A DNA stretch of 64,000 bases from Megasphaera stantonii (lineage in GTDB: Bacteria > Bacillota > Negativicutes > Veillonellales > Megasphaeraceae): contig NZ_CP029462.1 in the NCBI RefSeq assembly GCF_003367905.1, forward strand, positions 1,054,001 to 1,118,000. The letters run 5' to 3'. Below are positions 51,646-62,300 of the stretch, in pieces. Each line of letters opens with the position of its first letter. The stretch's first letter is position 1. The notes beneath the pieces were generated by a model. It was not told the DNA's origin, did no database searches, and was given only the letters and a program-made list of their open reading frames with translations. The translations under genes were made by a program, and so were the position numbers.

Positions 51646-51676
51646 CGTCATATGAAATCGCATAGGAGAGATGACC

Positions 51677-52234
51677 ATGAATGGATTGGAATTATTACTG
51701 CTGGCCCTGGGCCTGTCCATGGACGCCTTCGCCGTATCGGTCTGCAAGGGATTATCGCTGGGGAGCATCCGTTGGAAGCATATGGCCCTGGTGGGCTTAT
51801 GGTTCGGCGGATTTCAGGCCCTGATGCCTACGGCAGGTTATTATTTGGGAACGTTTTTTACCGACATCATCACGTCGTATAATTACTGGATCGCCTTCGC
51901 CCTCCTGACCTTGATCGGCGGCAATATGATCAAGGAATCCTTTGAGGCGGAAGACTGTCCCGACGCGAACATGGCCGTGCCGGCTATGTTCGCCTTGGCC
52001 GTCGCGACGAGCATCGATGCGTTAGCCGTCGGCGTCACCTTCGCCTTCATGAACGTATCCATTATACCGGCCGCCCTGTCTATCGGCTGCGTCACCTTCG
52101 CCTGTTCCGCCGTCGGCGTAAAAGCCGGCAGCCTGTTCGGACTTAAATATAAATCCAAGGCGGAGAGAGTCGGCGGGGCCGTCCTGATTCTCATCGGCTT
52201 AAAAATCCTCCTGGAAGGACTGCAAATTTTATAA
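51677..52234 (+). CDS. mntP: Manganese efflux pump MntP
   Basis: 185 residues and six membrane helices in two repeats. LALGLSMDAFAVSVCKGL in helix 1 and LAVATSIDALAVGVTFAF in helix 4 carry the conserved acidic residues needed for Mn2+ transport. It exports surplus manganese across the inner membrane. The start at 51677 has AGGAGAG at normal distance, while the ATG two codons earlier is too close. It is controlled by the upstream riboswitch. Confidence 0.95.
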   Translation: MNGLELLLLALGLSMDAFAVSVCKGLSLGSIRWKHMALVGLWFGGFQALMPTAGYYLGTFFTDIITSYNYWIAFALLTLIGGNMIKESFEAEDCPDANMAVPAMFALAVATSIDALAVGVTFAFMNVSIIPAALSIGCVTFACSAVGVKAGSLFGLKYKSKAERVGGAVLILIGLKILLEGLQIL

Positions 52235-52244
52235 GGCTTCATAT

Positions 52245-52292
52245 AAAAACTGCCGCTAAGTACAGCATAACTGTTGCTTAGCGGCAGTTTTT
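52245..52292. terminator. Shared terminator of mntP and pth
   Basis: AAAAACTGCCGCTAAG/CTTAGCGGCAGTTTTT, 16-bp perfect stem, symmetrical A and T runs; the genes converge here. Confidence 0.93.
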
Positions 52293-52295
52293 ATA

Positions 52296-52916
52296 TTATG
52301 TAGTTTCTTCCGTACGCTGTTCAGCCGTTTCTTCCGGCTTAGGCGTTTTCTTCTTTTTCCGCGGGTTATACCGGTTCATGCCGACGTCGACGCCGACCTT
52401 CAGGCAGCCTTCAATAGCGACGGCTGTCGTCTTCAGGCCTTCCTCGTATTCCGGCAGCATGTCTTCCGGAAACGGAGTCAGCACGTGGTCGATGACATCG
52501 CGGTGCGGCAAAGGCCGGCCGATGCCGACGCGAAAGCGGATGAAATCGCGGCAGCCGTTGGCAAAGAGGCTCTTGATGCCGTTATGGCCGCCGTCGCTGC
52601 CGTTCTTGCGGATGCGGAGACGGCCCACGGGCAAATCCATGTCATCGTAGACGACGTAGACGTCGGCCTGCTCCAGCTTATACCAGCGCATGAGGGGCCC
52701 TACGGCCTGGCCGCTGTTGTTCATGTAAGTCTGCGGCTTGACGAGGATGACCTTTTCCCCGTCTACATCGGCCTGGGCAACCTGGGCGTCCATCCGGTTC
52801 TGCCACAGCGTCACGTTCCAGCGCTTCGCCAGCTCGTCGACGACGCGGAATCCCGTATTGTGTTTTGACGTTTCGTATTCTCGGCCGGGATTTCCCAGAC
52901 CAACAATCATATGCAC
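52296..52916 (-). CDS. pth: Peptidyl-tRNA hydrolase
   Basis: 206 residues. It releases tRNA from peptidyl-tRNA dropped by ribosomes. MHMIVGLGNPGREYETSKHN carries the catalytic His in TxHNTGF, followed by KPQTYMNNSGQAV, YDDMDLPVGRLRIRKNGSDG and HNGIKSL. A short basic, Lys-rich tail (PRKKKKTPK) ends the protein. The start is GTG at 52916, eight bases after AAGGG and aligned with the family N-terminus; ATG at 52910 is the alternative. It follows prs by 11 bases. Confidence 0.95.
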   Translation of the reverse strand: MHMIVGLGNPGREYETSKHNTGFRVVDELAKRWNVTLWQNRMDAQVAQADVDGEKVILVKPQTYMNNSGQAVGPLMRWYKLEQADVYVVYDDMDLPVGRLRIRKNGSDGGHNGIKSLFANGCRDFIRFRVGIGRPLPHRDVIDHVLTPFPEDMLPEYEEGLKTTAVAIEGCLKVGVDVGMNRYNPRKKKKTPKPEETAEQRTEETT

Positions 52917-52927
52917 CGTAACTACCC

Positions 52928-53893
52928 TTATTTGTCGAAGAGCTTGCTTACCGATACTTCATGGAAAATGCGCATGATCGCTTCCCCTAAGAGCGGAGCA
53001 ACGGACAAGACCTTGATCTTGTCGATTTTCTTTTCGTCGGGCAAGGGAATCGTATTGGTAATGATCAGCTCGGAAATGACGGAATCCTGAATGCGCTGTA
53101 CAGCCGGGTCGGTCAGTACGGCATGGGCGCAGGCTGCGTATACGCGGGCCGCTCCCATATCTTTCAGGGCTTTGGCACCGCCGCACAGGGAGCCTGCCGT
53201 ATCAACGATGTCGTCGATGAGGATGCAGGTCTTGCCTTTAATATCGCCGATGATGTTCATGACTTCGGCTACGCCGGGACGGGGACGGCGTTTTTCAATA
53301 ATAGCGATAGGAGCATTGATACGGTCGGCTAAATCGCGGGCCCGCGTAACGCCGCCGAGGTCGGGAGATACGACGACGATGTCGCCCAAGTCGATTTCCG
53401 ATTTTTTCTGATTCAAGTATTTGGCAATAATCGACGCCGAGCCGAGGTGGTCTACAGGGATGTCGAAGAAGCCCTGAATCTGGCCGGCATGAAGGTCCAT
53501 CGTGACGACGCGGGTAATGCCGGCGACGGACATGAGGTCGGCGACCAACTTGGACGTAATCGGTTCGCGGCCCCGGGTCTTGCGGTCCTGGCGAGCATAG
53601 CCATAGTAAGGAACGACGGCCGTAATGTGTTTTGCCGAAGCGCGCTTGAAGGCGTCAGCCATGATGAGCAGTTCCATAATCGTGTCGTTGGCCGGCTGGC
53701 ATGTCGGCTGTACGATAAATACGTCCTTGCCGCGAACGCTTTCGTCGATCATGATTTGGATTTCGCCGTTGTTGAACTTGCCGACGAAGGCCTTGCCAAG
53801 TTCCAGGCCTAAATAATCGGCGATTTCCTTAGCCAGCTTCGGATTGGCGTTGCCAGTAAAAATTTTCAGCTTTTTCCCGTCTTCGTAACTCAT
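52928..53893 (-). CDS. prs: Ribose-phosphate pyrophosphokinase
   Basis: 321 residues. It makes PRPP from ribose 5-phosphate and ATP, feeding purine, pyrimidine, His and Trp synthesis. [20 protein letters not shown] is at the start, then the flexible loop [31 protein letters not shown] (PRPP synthase signature) and the ribose-phosphate loop [14 protein letters not shown]. The start follows AGGAGGCTCAACAA. It sits in the usual glmU-prs-pth order of Firmicutes. Confidence 0.97.
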   Translation of the reverse strand: MSYEDGKKLKIFTGNANPKLAKEIADYLGLELGKAFVGKFNNGEIQIMIDESVRGKDVFIVQPTCQPANDTIMELLIMADAFKRASAKHITAVVPYYGYARQDRKTRGREPITSKLVADLMSVAGITRVVTMDLHAGQIQGFFDIPVDHLGSASIIAKYLNQKKSEIDLGDIVVVSPDLGGVTRARDLADRINAPIAIIEKRRPRPGVAEVMNIIGDIKGKTCILIDDIVDTAGSLCGGAKALKDMGAARVYAACAHAVLTDPAVQRIQDSVISELIITNTIPLPDEKKIDKIKVLSVAPLLGEAIMRIFHEVSVSKLFDK

Positions 53894-53949
53894 TTGTTGA
53901 GCCTCCTAAAATAAATTTATGATTTCTATACTAGGTAAATGGGTATATG

Positions 53950-55323
53950 CTATTTCTTATACGTATCGTCCTTGACCCAGCCTTCGATGTTGCGCTGTTT
54001 AGCCCGGGCGACGGACAAAGACTTCGGCGGCACGTTTTTCGTAATCGTCGAGCCTGCGCCGACATAGGCATACTCGCCGACGGTGACCGGCGATACGAGG
54101 TTGCTGTTGCAGCCTACGAAGGCGTGGTCGCAAATCGTCGTGCGGTGCTTTTCCTTGCCGTCGTAGTTGACCGTGATGGTGCCGCAGCCGATATTGACGC
54201 CGCAGCCGACGTCGCTGTCGCCGATGTAGCTCAAGTGGGGCAACTTCGTGCCGTCGCCGACGGTGGAGTTCTTGACTTCCATGTAGTTGCCGACCTTGAC
54301 GTCGTTGCCGATGACCGTATTGGGCCGGAAGTGGACGAAGGGTCCGATTTCGCAGCCGTTTTTGATTTCGCAGTCGTGGGCGTACGTAAACTGAAGGTGG
54401 TCGCCGCTGCCCATGACAACGTTCGTCATGCGGACGTACGGGCCGACCTGGCAGTTTTCGCCGATGACGGTGCTGCCTTCCAGGATCGTTCCCGGATACA
54501 GGACCGTATCGCGGCCTACGGAAACGGTCGTATCGACGTAGGTGTTATTGGGATCGATGACCGTCACGCCGTCTGTCATGAGCTGTTCCAGCTTGCGGCG
54601 GCGCAACACCTGTTCGGCTTCGGCCATCTGCAGGCGCGAGTTGACGCCCAGCGTTTCTTTATAATCCGGTGCGGCAAAGGCGCTGACGACCTTGCCGGCA
54701 TCGACGAGCATGCCGATGATATCGGTCAGGTAATACTCGCCCTGGGCGTTGTTGTTCGTCACGTTATGAAGCATCTGCCACAGGAGTTCCATGTCGAAGC
54801 AGTAAATACCGGCGTTGACTTCGCGCACGGCTAATTCCTCCGGCGATCCGTCCTTCTGCTCGACAATCTTGACGACCTGTCCCTTTTCATTGCGGATAAC
54901 CCGGCCGTAGCCTGTCGGGTCGGGCATGACCGCCGTCAGTACCGTAGCGGCAGCCTGCGTGGCTTCATGATGGGCCAGCAGGCTGCGGAAGGTGTCTTCC
55001 GTTACCAAAGGCGTATCGCCGCACGTCACGAGCAGCGTGCCCGAAAGGCCGGACAACAGCGGCTCTGCCTGCATGACGGCATGGCCCGTTCCCAGCTGCT
55101 GCTCCTGTACGACAGTTTCCGCCCTGTCGCCCAGATATTCCTGCACGGCTTCGCCGCCGAAGCCGACGACGACGACCTGCCGCTGCGTTCCCGCCGCTTT
55201 GACGGCCCGCAGCACTTGTTCTACCATCGGCACGCCGCCGACCTTATGCAGAACTTTAGGCATGCTGGATTTCATCCTCGTTCCTTTTCCGGCAGCTAAA
55301 ATAAGTGCAATAATGTCTTTCAT
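53950..55323 (-). CDS. glmU: Bifunctional GlmU (uridyltransferase/acetyltransferase)
   Basis: 457 residues. The N-terminal pyrophosphorylase domain has LILAAGKGTRMKSSMPKVLH and GTGHAVMQAEPLL. The C-terminal left-handed beta-helix shows hexapeptide repeats from about residue 255, with catalytic-region HFRPNTVIGNDVKVGN and NYDGKEKHRTTI. It produces UDP-GlcNAc for peptidoglycan and lipopolysaccharide. It starts ten bases after GGAGG. prs starts 57 bases after its stop. Confidence 0.97.
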   Translation of the reverse strand: MKDIIALILAAGKGTRMKSSMPKVLHKVGGVPMVEQVLRAVKAAGTQRQVVVVGFGGEAVQEYLGDRAETVVQEQQLGTGHAVMQAEPLLSGLSGTLLVTCGDTPLVTEDTFRSLLAHHEATQAAATVLTAVMPDPTGYGRVIRNEKGQVVKIVEQKDGSPEELAVREVNAGIYCFDMELLWQMLHNVTNNNAQGEYYLTDIIGMLVDAGKVVSAFAAPDYKETLGVNSRLQMAEAEQVLRRRKLEQLMTDGVTVIDPNNTYVDTTVSVGRDTVLYPGTILEGSTVIGENCQVGPYVRMTNVVMGSGDHLQFTYAHDCEIKNGCEIGPFVHFRPNTVIGNDVKVGNYMEVKNSTVGDGTKLPHLSYIGDSDVGCGVNIGCGTITVNYDGKEKHRTTICDHAFVGCNSNLVSPVTVGEYAYVGAGSTITKNVPPKSLSVARAKQRNIEGWVKDDTYKK

Positions 55324-55447
55324 TCAGTATTAGCCTCCCTGAAACAAATAACTGTCATGTCCTTTTCAGAATAACACAAATAGCACGGAAAATACATACT
55401 TTTTTACAAAAAACAGGGGGAATTTCGACGATTTCCGCCGTGAAAAC

Positions 55448-55487
55448 AAAAGGGAGAGGCCGAAACCTCTCCGCTTTTCTTTTTTAC
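55448..55487. terminator. Terminator after the 3D-domain protein gene
   Basis: GGAGAGG-CCGAAA-CCTCTCC stem with A/T-rich arms on both sides; probably serves the minus-strand gene upstream. Confidence 0.8.
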
Positions 55488-55503
55488 TCAGTTAATCTGC
55501 CGC

Positions 55504-56088
55504 TTACAGCACGTATACGACGACTTCTCTTCTGCCGAAATTCAGGGCTTCCGTAATGGAGTCCATGGCCAAGTCGATGCGGTTGCCTACGATAGAGCCG
55601 CCCGTATCTTCAGCCGTCGCGTAGCCGTACCCTTCGATGTACAGCTGCGAGCCTAACGGAATGACGTCCGGGTCTACGGACACCATGCCGCGGCGCAGGC
55701 GCAGGCCCGTCGCCGTAAAACCGCTGTTGCCGGGATCATCGGCTGTGTAAGCCGATGCGTCCATCACGATACGCCGCTGGTAGGAGCCAACCCCTTCTTC
55801 GGCAGGGGCTTCGCGTCCACTGGCTTCTGAAAGAGCCGCCATGGTCTGCGAACCGACAATGCCATCTACATCTAACCCGTAGTCAGCCTGAAAACGCTTT
55901 ACGGCGTCTTCCGTCGCGCTGCCGAAAATTCCGTCGGCGCCGCCGGCCAAATACCCGGTATCCATGAGCATGTATTGTACGCTCTGTACTGCAGAGCCGT
56001 TCATTCCCATTTCGACTTTTGCACAAACCAGTGAGGAACATGCAAAAACAAATATGAGCGTCAATAGAATCAGTATACGGTTCTTCAA
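55504..56088 (-). CDS. Secreted peptidoglycan-binding and 3D-domain protein
   Basis: 194 residues. The signal peptide MKNRILILLTLIFVFACSSL ends near VCA. A PG_binding_1 domain (about 25-85) has VQSVQYMLMDTGYLAGGADG and ATEDAVKRFQADYGLDVDG. The C-terminal 3D domain (about 105-194) has the three Asp residues in MDASAYTADDPG, GTAEDTGG-like YATAEDTGGSIVGNRIDLAM. 3D domains resemble the MltA lytic transglycosylase core, so it probably cleaves or remodels cell wall in the periplasm. Promoter not identified. Confidence 0.9.
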   Translation of the reverse strand: MKNRILILLTLIFVFACSSLVCAKVEMGMNGSAVQSVQYMLMDTGYLAGGADGIFGSATEDAVKRFQADYGLDVDGIVGSQTMAALSEASGREAPAEEGVGSYQRRIVMDASAYTADDPGNSGFTATGLRLRRGMVSVDPDVIPLGSQLYIEGYGYATAEDTGGSIVGNRIDLAMDSITEALNFGRREVVVYVL

Positions 56089-56307
56089 ACAACCACCTCT
56101 TTGAAATATCCATACCTAAACATCAACTTTCAGAAAAAATTATACCAAAGATTGAAGGATAAGTCAAAAAAACAAATCTTTATGCGTTATTTTTCACAAC
56201 TTTATACGCGATGCTATCCGCATTTGTTTTCTCTTAGCTTAATAAATTCATACTTTCCGCTTATATTTTTAAGACCTGGTATTATTTTTTATAATTATTA
56301 TGCAAAA

Positions 56308-57879
56308 CTACACTGTTTCCACTTCTACAAGACAGCGGACGGCTTCCGCGCTTTCTACCGAGTCGGTAAGGACGTATAAATAGTCGCCGGCCTGCAGGCG
56401 GATGTCCATTCCGGGAAGCACGTCGCCGCTGCTGCGCTTGATATCGACGAGGACGACGTGGCTGGGCCAGGCGATGCGCCCCACGTATTTACCGTCTACG
56501 GCGCTGCCGCTGGCCACGGTCAGCTCCAGCAGATGGCGCCGCTCCGACGCCAGGATTTCCGGCCGGTGAGCCGCCAAAATCCGCTGCAGCAGCGCTTCGT
56601 AAATCGGCTGGCCGCCGCAGACCTGGGCGACGACGAGGGCCACGAGGGATGCCGTGCACAAGACGAGCAAATGCTCGTACGAAGCCGTCATTTCCATGAT
56701 GAGGATCGTGCCCGTAACGGGAGACTGGACGGAGGCCGAGAAAAACGCCGCCATCGACAGGATGACGATATTCGACAAGTATTCCGGGCCGACGACGCCC
56801 AGCTGTATCAGGACGATGCCGACGACGCTGCCCGTAAGAGCACCCAGTACGAGCATGGGCAGGAAAAATCCGCCCGGCGCGCCGCAGCCGTAGCTGACCA
56901 GGGTAAACAAAAACTTTCCGATGAGCAGGGCCGCAAAGAGGGACAAGGACAGAGGCAGGGTATGAAGGCTGTTGATCAATTCGTTGCCGCCGCCCAGCAC
57001 TTGCGGGAACACATATCCCAATACGCCGGCCGCCGCGAGGGCAAAGGCAAACTTTCCATACCCGCGAAAGCAGGGCAGGCTGTAAAAGCGCGGAATATTC
57101 AGCAGCCCCTTGTTGAAGACAATGCCGGCGAGTCCGGCGGCTATGCCGACGACGACGGCGATCCAGATATACTGCAGCGGCAGGACCGGTACCGTCCCGA
57201 ACTCAAAAATCGGCGCGCGGCCAAAGGCAAGACGGCTGACCATCGTCGCCAGCAGGGCCGCGGCCATGGCCGGCGCCAGGACGACGCCGGAAAAATTGCG
57301 GTGCAGCTCTTCCAGGGCAAACATGACGCCGGCTAAGGGCGCGTTAAAGGCAGCAGCCAAACCGGCGCTGGCCCCTGCCGTCAGGAGGTATCGCTCTTCA
57401 ATGCGGAACCGGCCGAGATTCCGGCTGATGCCCTGGGCCGTTACGGCCCCAATCTGGATAGACGGCCCTTCCCGTCCCAGGGATAATCCCAAGCCGATGC
57501 CGACAATGCCGCCGACGAGCTTTACCCATAAGATGCGCAGCCAGCGCAGGCGGATAACGCCTAAAATGACGCCTTTGACCTGGGGAATGCCGCTGCCGCC
57601 GGCATTGGGCTCATAGGCGCTGAACCGCCATAGCATGTAGGCCGCACCGAAGAGCAGCGCGAACCAAAGGCCGTTTTCCAGCCATCCACCCGGCAGGAGC
57701 ACCGCCTCGTACATGTATTCCCGCACGCGCGTCCCCGCATCCAGCGCCCATCGGAAAAAGCTGATAATGACGCCGGACACGACGCCGACCAGCGCCCCTT
57801 CGGCAAAAAGGCGCAGGCGAAACCGCGGCCAATGGCTCAGCGCATCCAAGGCCGACGCGACTTGTCTGTTAATATGCAT
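56308..57879 (-). CDS. ClC-family chloride channel/transporter with C-terminal TrkA-C domain
   Basis: 523 residues. The ion-pathway motifs are GGSGIPQVKG, LGREGPSIQIGAVTAQG (with the gating Glu) and GAPGGFFLPMLVLGALTG. About ten to eleven membrane helices are followed by a soluble TrkA-C-like domain (DIRLQAGDYLYVLTDSVESA). It is a Cl-/H+ exchanger or Cl- channel of the inner membrane. Start behind AGTGACAGGAT. It is divergent from the RND operon. Confidence 0.93.
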   Translation of the reverse strand: MHINRQVASALDALSHWPRFRLRLFAEGALVGVVSGVIISFFRWALDAGTRVREYMYEAVLLPGGWLENGLWFALLFGAAYMLWRFSAYEPNAGGSGIPQVKGVILGVIRLRWLRILWVKLVGGIVGIGLGLSLGREGPSIQIGAVTAQGISRNLGRFRIEERYLLTAGASAGLAAAFNAPLAGVMFALEELHRNFSGVVLAPAMAAALLATMVSRLAFGRAPIFEFGTVPVLPLQYIWIAVVVGIAAGLAGIVFNKGLLNIPRFYSLPCFRGYGKFAFALAAAGVLGYVFPQVLGGGNELINSLHTLPLSLSLFAALLIGKFLFTLVSYGCGAPGGFFLPMLVLGALTGSVVGIVLIQLGVVGPEYLSNIVILSMAAFFSASVQSPVTGTILIMEMTASYEHLLVLCTASLVALVVAQVCGGQPIYEALLQRILAAHRPEILASERRHLLELTVASGSAVDGKYVGRIAWPSHVVLVDIKRSSGDVLPGMDIRLQAGDYLYVLTDSVESAEAVRCLVEVETV

Positions 57880-58011
57880 ATCCTGTCACTCCCCGCATGT
57901 TTTGACGATATTATACCATAGGAAGTCAAATTGCGACACACGGCAGCGTCGGCCTATTGTCACCGCATGGACGGCTATTGTTACAGTTCTTTAAATTTTA
58001 CGATTTTCATA

Positions 58012-58040
58012 TTGCCTTTTAAGCGCCGACTCTTTATATT
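58012..58040 (+). promoter_or_regulatory. Probable promoter of the RND efflux operon
   Basis: TTGCCT (58012-58017), 17 bases, TATATT (58035-58040). No regulator gene is adjacent. The rest of 57880-58125 shows nothing further. Confidence 0.5.
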
Positions 58041-58125
58041 TATAGTAAAGATTTATCTGACTAAAGTACCGAATCATGCATACTATTTATGTATTATATA
58101 GAGAAACGATAGCGAGGTTCTGACT

Positions 58126-59382
58126 ATGGCACATTTTCCCTTTTCTTCCCACAACCTGCTCCACAGCAGCCGCAATAAGCTCGTCGCCTTCGGCCTGGTC
58201 TTTCTCCTGGCCTGCGCCGGCATCTACGTCATCAGCCACTCGGACCGGGCGGCGAAAAGCAGCTCGGCCCTGACCAACGCGTCCGTCCAGTCCTACCGGG
58301 CCGAACGGCGCGATATGATGCGCACCATTTCCTTATCGGGCCAGACCGTCCCCTTAGCCCAGGTGGACTTGTCGACGAAATACGCCGGCAATATTACGGC
58401 CGTGTACGTCGACTTAGGCGACACAGTAGAGCCAGGCCAGGTCCTGCTGGAGCAGGACCCCGTCGACACGAACCTCCAGCTGTCCCAGAACCGGGCAGCC
58501 TGGGCCCAGGCTGCAGCCGAGACAAAATCGGCCCAGTCACAATTCTATTCGGACCTGCAGAAAGCCCAGGTCGAATACGCCACGGCCAAGATGAACTACA
58601 ACCGCTACGTCATCTTAAAGGACGAAGGCGCCGTATCGCAGAAGGATTTGGACACGATGTACCAGGCCCTCATCGTCGCCAAGGCCGCCCTGGATAACTT
58701 GCAGCTTCAGAACGTCGGCGACACGCCGGCCCTCATCGCCGGCAAGCAGGCCGCCCAGGCCAAGGCCAAATATACCGTCGACAGCTTGTCCAAGCAGCTG
58801 GAAGACCTGACCATCCGCGCGCCGCGGCACGGCGTCATTTCCTACCGCAACGCCGAAGCCGGCGCTATGGCCGCCGCCAATACGAAGGTACTGACCATTA
58901 CGGACACCAGCGGCATCTACATCGACTGCCCCGTCGCCGAAGCCGACGTCGCCGCCATCCAGCCCGGCATGACCGTATCTGTATCCGTCGAATCGCTGGC
59001 CAACACGTACGACGGCACGATTACCTATGTCAGCCCGGCCATGGACCCGACGAACAAGACCTATATCGTCCGCATCACCTTGTCCAACCCGGACAATCTC
59101 CTGCGCGGCGGCATGTTCGCCCAGTCGTCGCTGGAAGTACTGCAGCGCAGGAATACCCTCTTCGTACCGAAGGACGCCTTAGTCGAACAAAACGGCGTCA
59201 GCCAGCTCTACGTCATTAACCCGGACAACACCATCGCCATCCGCACGGTTAAAACAGGCCTCCGCAACGACAACTACGTAGAAATCCTCGAAGGCCTGTC
59301 CGACGGCGAGCAGATTGCCACGACGAACCTGGCCCGCCTCCGCGACGGCGTATCCGTAACCATTGAAAAAGAAATCAGGTGA
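58126..59382 (+). CDS. RND efflux periplasmic adaptor (membrane fusion protein)
   Basis: 418 residues. An N-terminal membrane anchor ([20 protein letters not shown]) is followed by a lipoyl-like half-motif [20 protein letters not shown], then a coiled-coil hairpin of about 90 residues rich in Ala, Gln and Lys. The second lipoyl half is [20 protein letters not shown], and a beta-barrel ends with [20 protein letters not shown]. It bridges the RND pump to an outer-membrane channel. It overlaps no gene, but its stop is 4 bases before the pump start. The TolC-type partner is not in the window. Confidence 0.92.
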   Translation: MAHFPFSSHNLLHSSRNKLVAFGLVFLLACAGIYVISHSDRAAKSSSALTNASVQSYRAERRDMMRTISLSGQTVPLAQVDLSTKYAGNITAVYVDLGDTVEPGQVLLEQDPVDTNLQLSQNRAAWAQAAAETKSAQSQFYSDLQKAQVEYATAKMNYNRYVILKDEGAVSQKDLDTMYQALIVAKAALDNLQLQNVGDTPALIAGKQAAQAKAKYTVDSLSKQLEDLTIRAPRHGVISYRNAEAGAMAAANTKVLTITDTSGIYIDCPVAEADVAAIQPGMTVSVSVESLANTYDGTITYVSPAMDPTNKTYIVRITLSNPDNLLRGGMFAQSSLEVLQRRNTLFVPKDALVEQNGVSQLYVINPDNTIAIRTVKTGLRNDNYVEILEGLSDGEQIATTNLARLRDGVSVTIEKEIR

Positions 59383-59386
59383 CGTC

Positions 59387-62300
59387 ATGAATCTTACGAA
59401 ATTTTCCATCGACAGGCCCATCGGCATCTGCATGGCCGTCGCCTTCTTCGTCGTTCTCGGCCTGTTCAGTTTCTACCGTATCGGCGTCGAACTGCTGCCG
59501 GCCCTCAACACGCCGTACGTCACGGTCACGGTCAACTACGACGGGGCCAATGCCGACTCGGTCGAACAGCAGGTCGTAAAGCCCATCGAAGACGCCCTGT
59601 CGTCGGTCTCCAACCTGAAACACATCACGTCGACGGCCTCCTACGGCCAGGCCCGCATCACCCTGGAGCTTGACTTCTCTGCCGACGCCGACGCGGCGGC
59701 CATCGACGCCACGAAAAAGATAAACGCTATCCGCGGCCAGCTTCCCGATGAAATCGACGAGCCCGTTGTCATCAAGCGCGACGTCAACGCCACGCCGATC
59801 ATGTTTATCGCCGTCCAATCCAATCAGTCCCTGGACGACATCTACTCGAAAGCGGAAAACGACTTTCAGGACGTCCTCCAGCAGGCCGACGGCGTGTCGG
59901 AAATCGAGCTGAACGGCGGCCGCGACAAGGAAATCGCCGTCGAAGTCGACAAGGCCAAGCTCATCCACTACGACATGACCTTGAGCGAAGTCGTCTCGGC
60001 CCTGCGCGAAGAAAACGTCCTCATGCCCTCCGGCACGATTTACTCCGACGCCACGACGACGGACGTGCGGGTCAAGGCTCAGTTTGCCGACGAAAATGAA
60101 ATCGAAAAGATACAGGTCACGAATGCCAAGGGCGTGCAGATTCCCATTACGGCTGTGGCGGACATCAAGCGCAAGGACCAGCGCGTCAGCCGCTACGCCC
60201 GCGTCAACGGCGAAGACGCCGTCGTCATGGTCATCTACAAAAACAGCGACGCCAACGTCGTCTCTACGGTCGACAACGTGACGGAAAAGCTGGAAACGCT
60301 GCGCCGCGACAACCCGGACTATACCTTTACTGTAACGAACGAATCGGCGTCGTACGTCCGCAACTCCCTGCACAACACCTTGCAGACCCTCATCGAAGGG
60401 CTCATCACGACGGGGACGGTCTTGTTCTTCTTCCTGCGGGGCTGGCGCTCGACCCTGGCCGTCATGATCGCCATCCCGACATCCCTCATTTCGACGTTTT
60501 TCGCCATGTACATCGCCGGCTTTACTTTCAACATGATGTCCCTCATGGGCATGGCCCTGTGCGTCGGCATCCTCGTCGACGACTCCATCGTCGTGCTGGA
60601 AAACATCCACCGCCACCTCATGAACGGCGAAGAGCCGAAAAAAGCGGCTCTGAATGGGCGGACGGAAATCGGCATGGCCGCCATCGCCATTACGCTGTGC
60701 GACATCGTCGTCTTCCTGCCCATTGCCTTCATGACCGGCATGGTAGGCCAGTATTTCAAGCAGTTCGGCCTTACTATCGTCTTCGCCACCTTCTTTTCTC
60801 TCTTCGTCTCCTTCACCCTGACGCCGATGCTGGCGTCGCGGCTCTTCCGCTTAGGCCTGAAAATCCCCGATACGCCCTTGTGGCGGCGCATGGACGCCAT
60901 CGAAGACTGGGCCCGCAGCCATTACGGCCGCATGCTGACCTGGAGCCTGGACCATGCCAAGCGCCTCGTCCTCCCGGTCCTCCTGTGCTTTACCCTGTCC
61001 GTAGCCCTCATCCCGACGGGTCTCGTCGGCTCGGAATTCATGCCCCAGACCGATGAAAGCGGCTTCCGCATCACCCTCCAGCTGCCTACGAACGCCAACC
61101 TGGAACGGACCGACAAGGCAGCCCGCCAGATAGAAGAATATCTGGCGACGGTGCCGGAAGTCGTCTATTCGACGGCCATGGTCGGCGGCCGCAACCTCAA
61201 TGAAGCAAATATACAGGTCACCCTTCAGGACCGGCAGGACCGCTCCCGCTCGATCTGGCAGATTACCAACGACGTCCGCAATTTCGCCGCTAAGAATATT
61301 CTGGACGGCGACGTCCGGGTCAAGGAAGACCAAGCCTCCGTATCAGGCACGTCAGGCGGCTTCGGCGGCGGCTCGGGCAACCTGCGCCTCGAGCTGCGCG
61401 GCAAAAACATGGACGAGCTCATCGCCAAGTCGCGGGAAGTACAGCAGATGATGAAGGAAGAAATCCCCGGCGTCCGCGACGTCAGCAGCTCCTATGAAGA
61501 CGGCATGCCCGAATACCAGCTCGACGTAGACCGCAATAAGCTCAAGCAGTACGGCACGTCCTTAGGCGAACTGACCAAGACCTTCTCCAACGCCATCAGC
61601 GGCCAAAAGGCCGGCGTCCTGGCAAACGACGTCAAAAACGACAACAACGACACGGATATTTATGTCCGCTTTAAAGGCGCCGACGGCTTCCGCATTTCCG
61701 ATTTGGAAACGATTCCGCTGAACGCCGACGGCCGCATCATCTACATTGCCGACGTCGCCCACATCAAGGCGGCCACCGGCCCGGTCACGATCCGCCGCAC
61801 CGACAAGGAACGGGCCATTACCCTCGGCGGCACCCTCCAGGGCCGTCCCCTGAACGAGGTCATGGAAGAAATCTCGGCCAAGCTCGACGCGACGGATATG
61901 GGCGGCATCACGTACCGCTTTACGGGCCAGGCCGACCAGATGGCCACGACGTTCCGCGACCTGGGCGAAGCCCTCGTCCTGTCGCTCATCCTGATCTACA
62001 TGATCCTGGCTATCCTGTACGAATCGGTGAAAACGCCCTTTATCCGCATGTTCTCCCTGCCCCTGGGGCTCATCGGCTCGCTGTTCCTCTTATTCCTGAC
62101 GAACAACACGATCAACCTGTATTCCCTCATCGGCATCCTCGTCATGGACGGCCTGGTCGCCAAAAACGGCACCCTCCTCCTCGACTATACGCTGACCCTG
62201 ATGGAACGGGGCCTCGACCCGCGCAGCGCCATTATCGAGGCCGGCAAGGTCCGCCTGCGGCCGATCTTCATGACGACGCTGACCATGGTCGTCGGCATGC

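Noticed and set aside
59375-60616. 413-codon minus-strand frame within the RND pump gene
   Set aside because: Antisense to highly conserved RND sequence, Val/Asp/Arg-rich as expected for a shadow frame, and no ribosome site.
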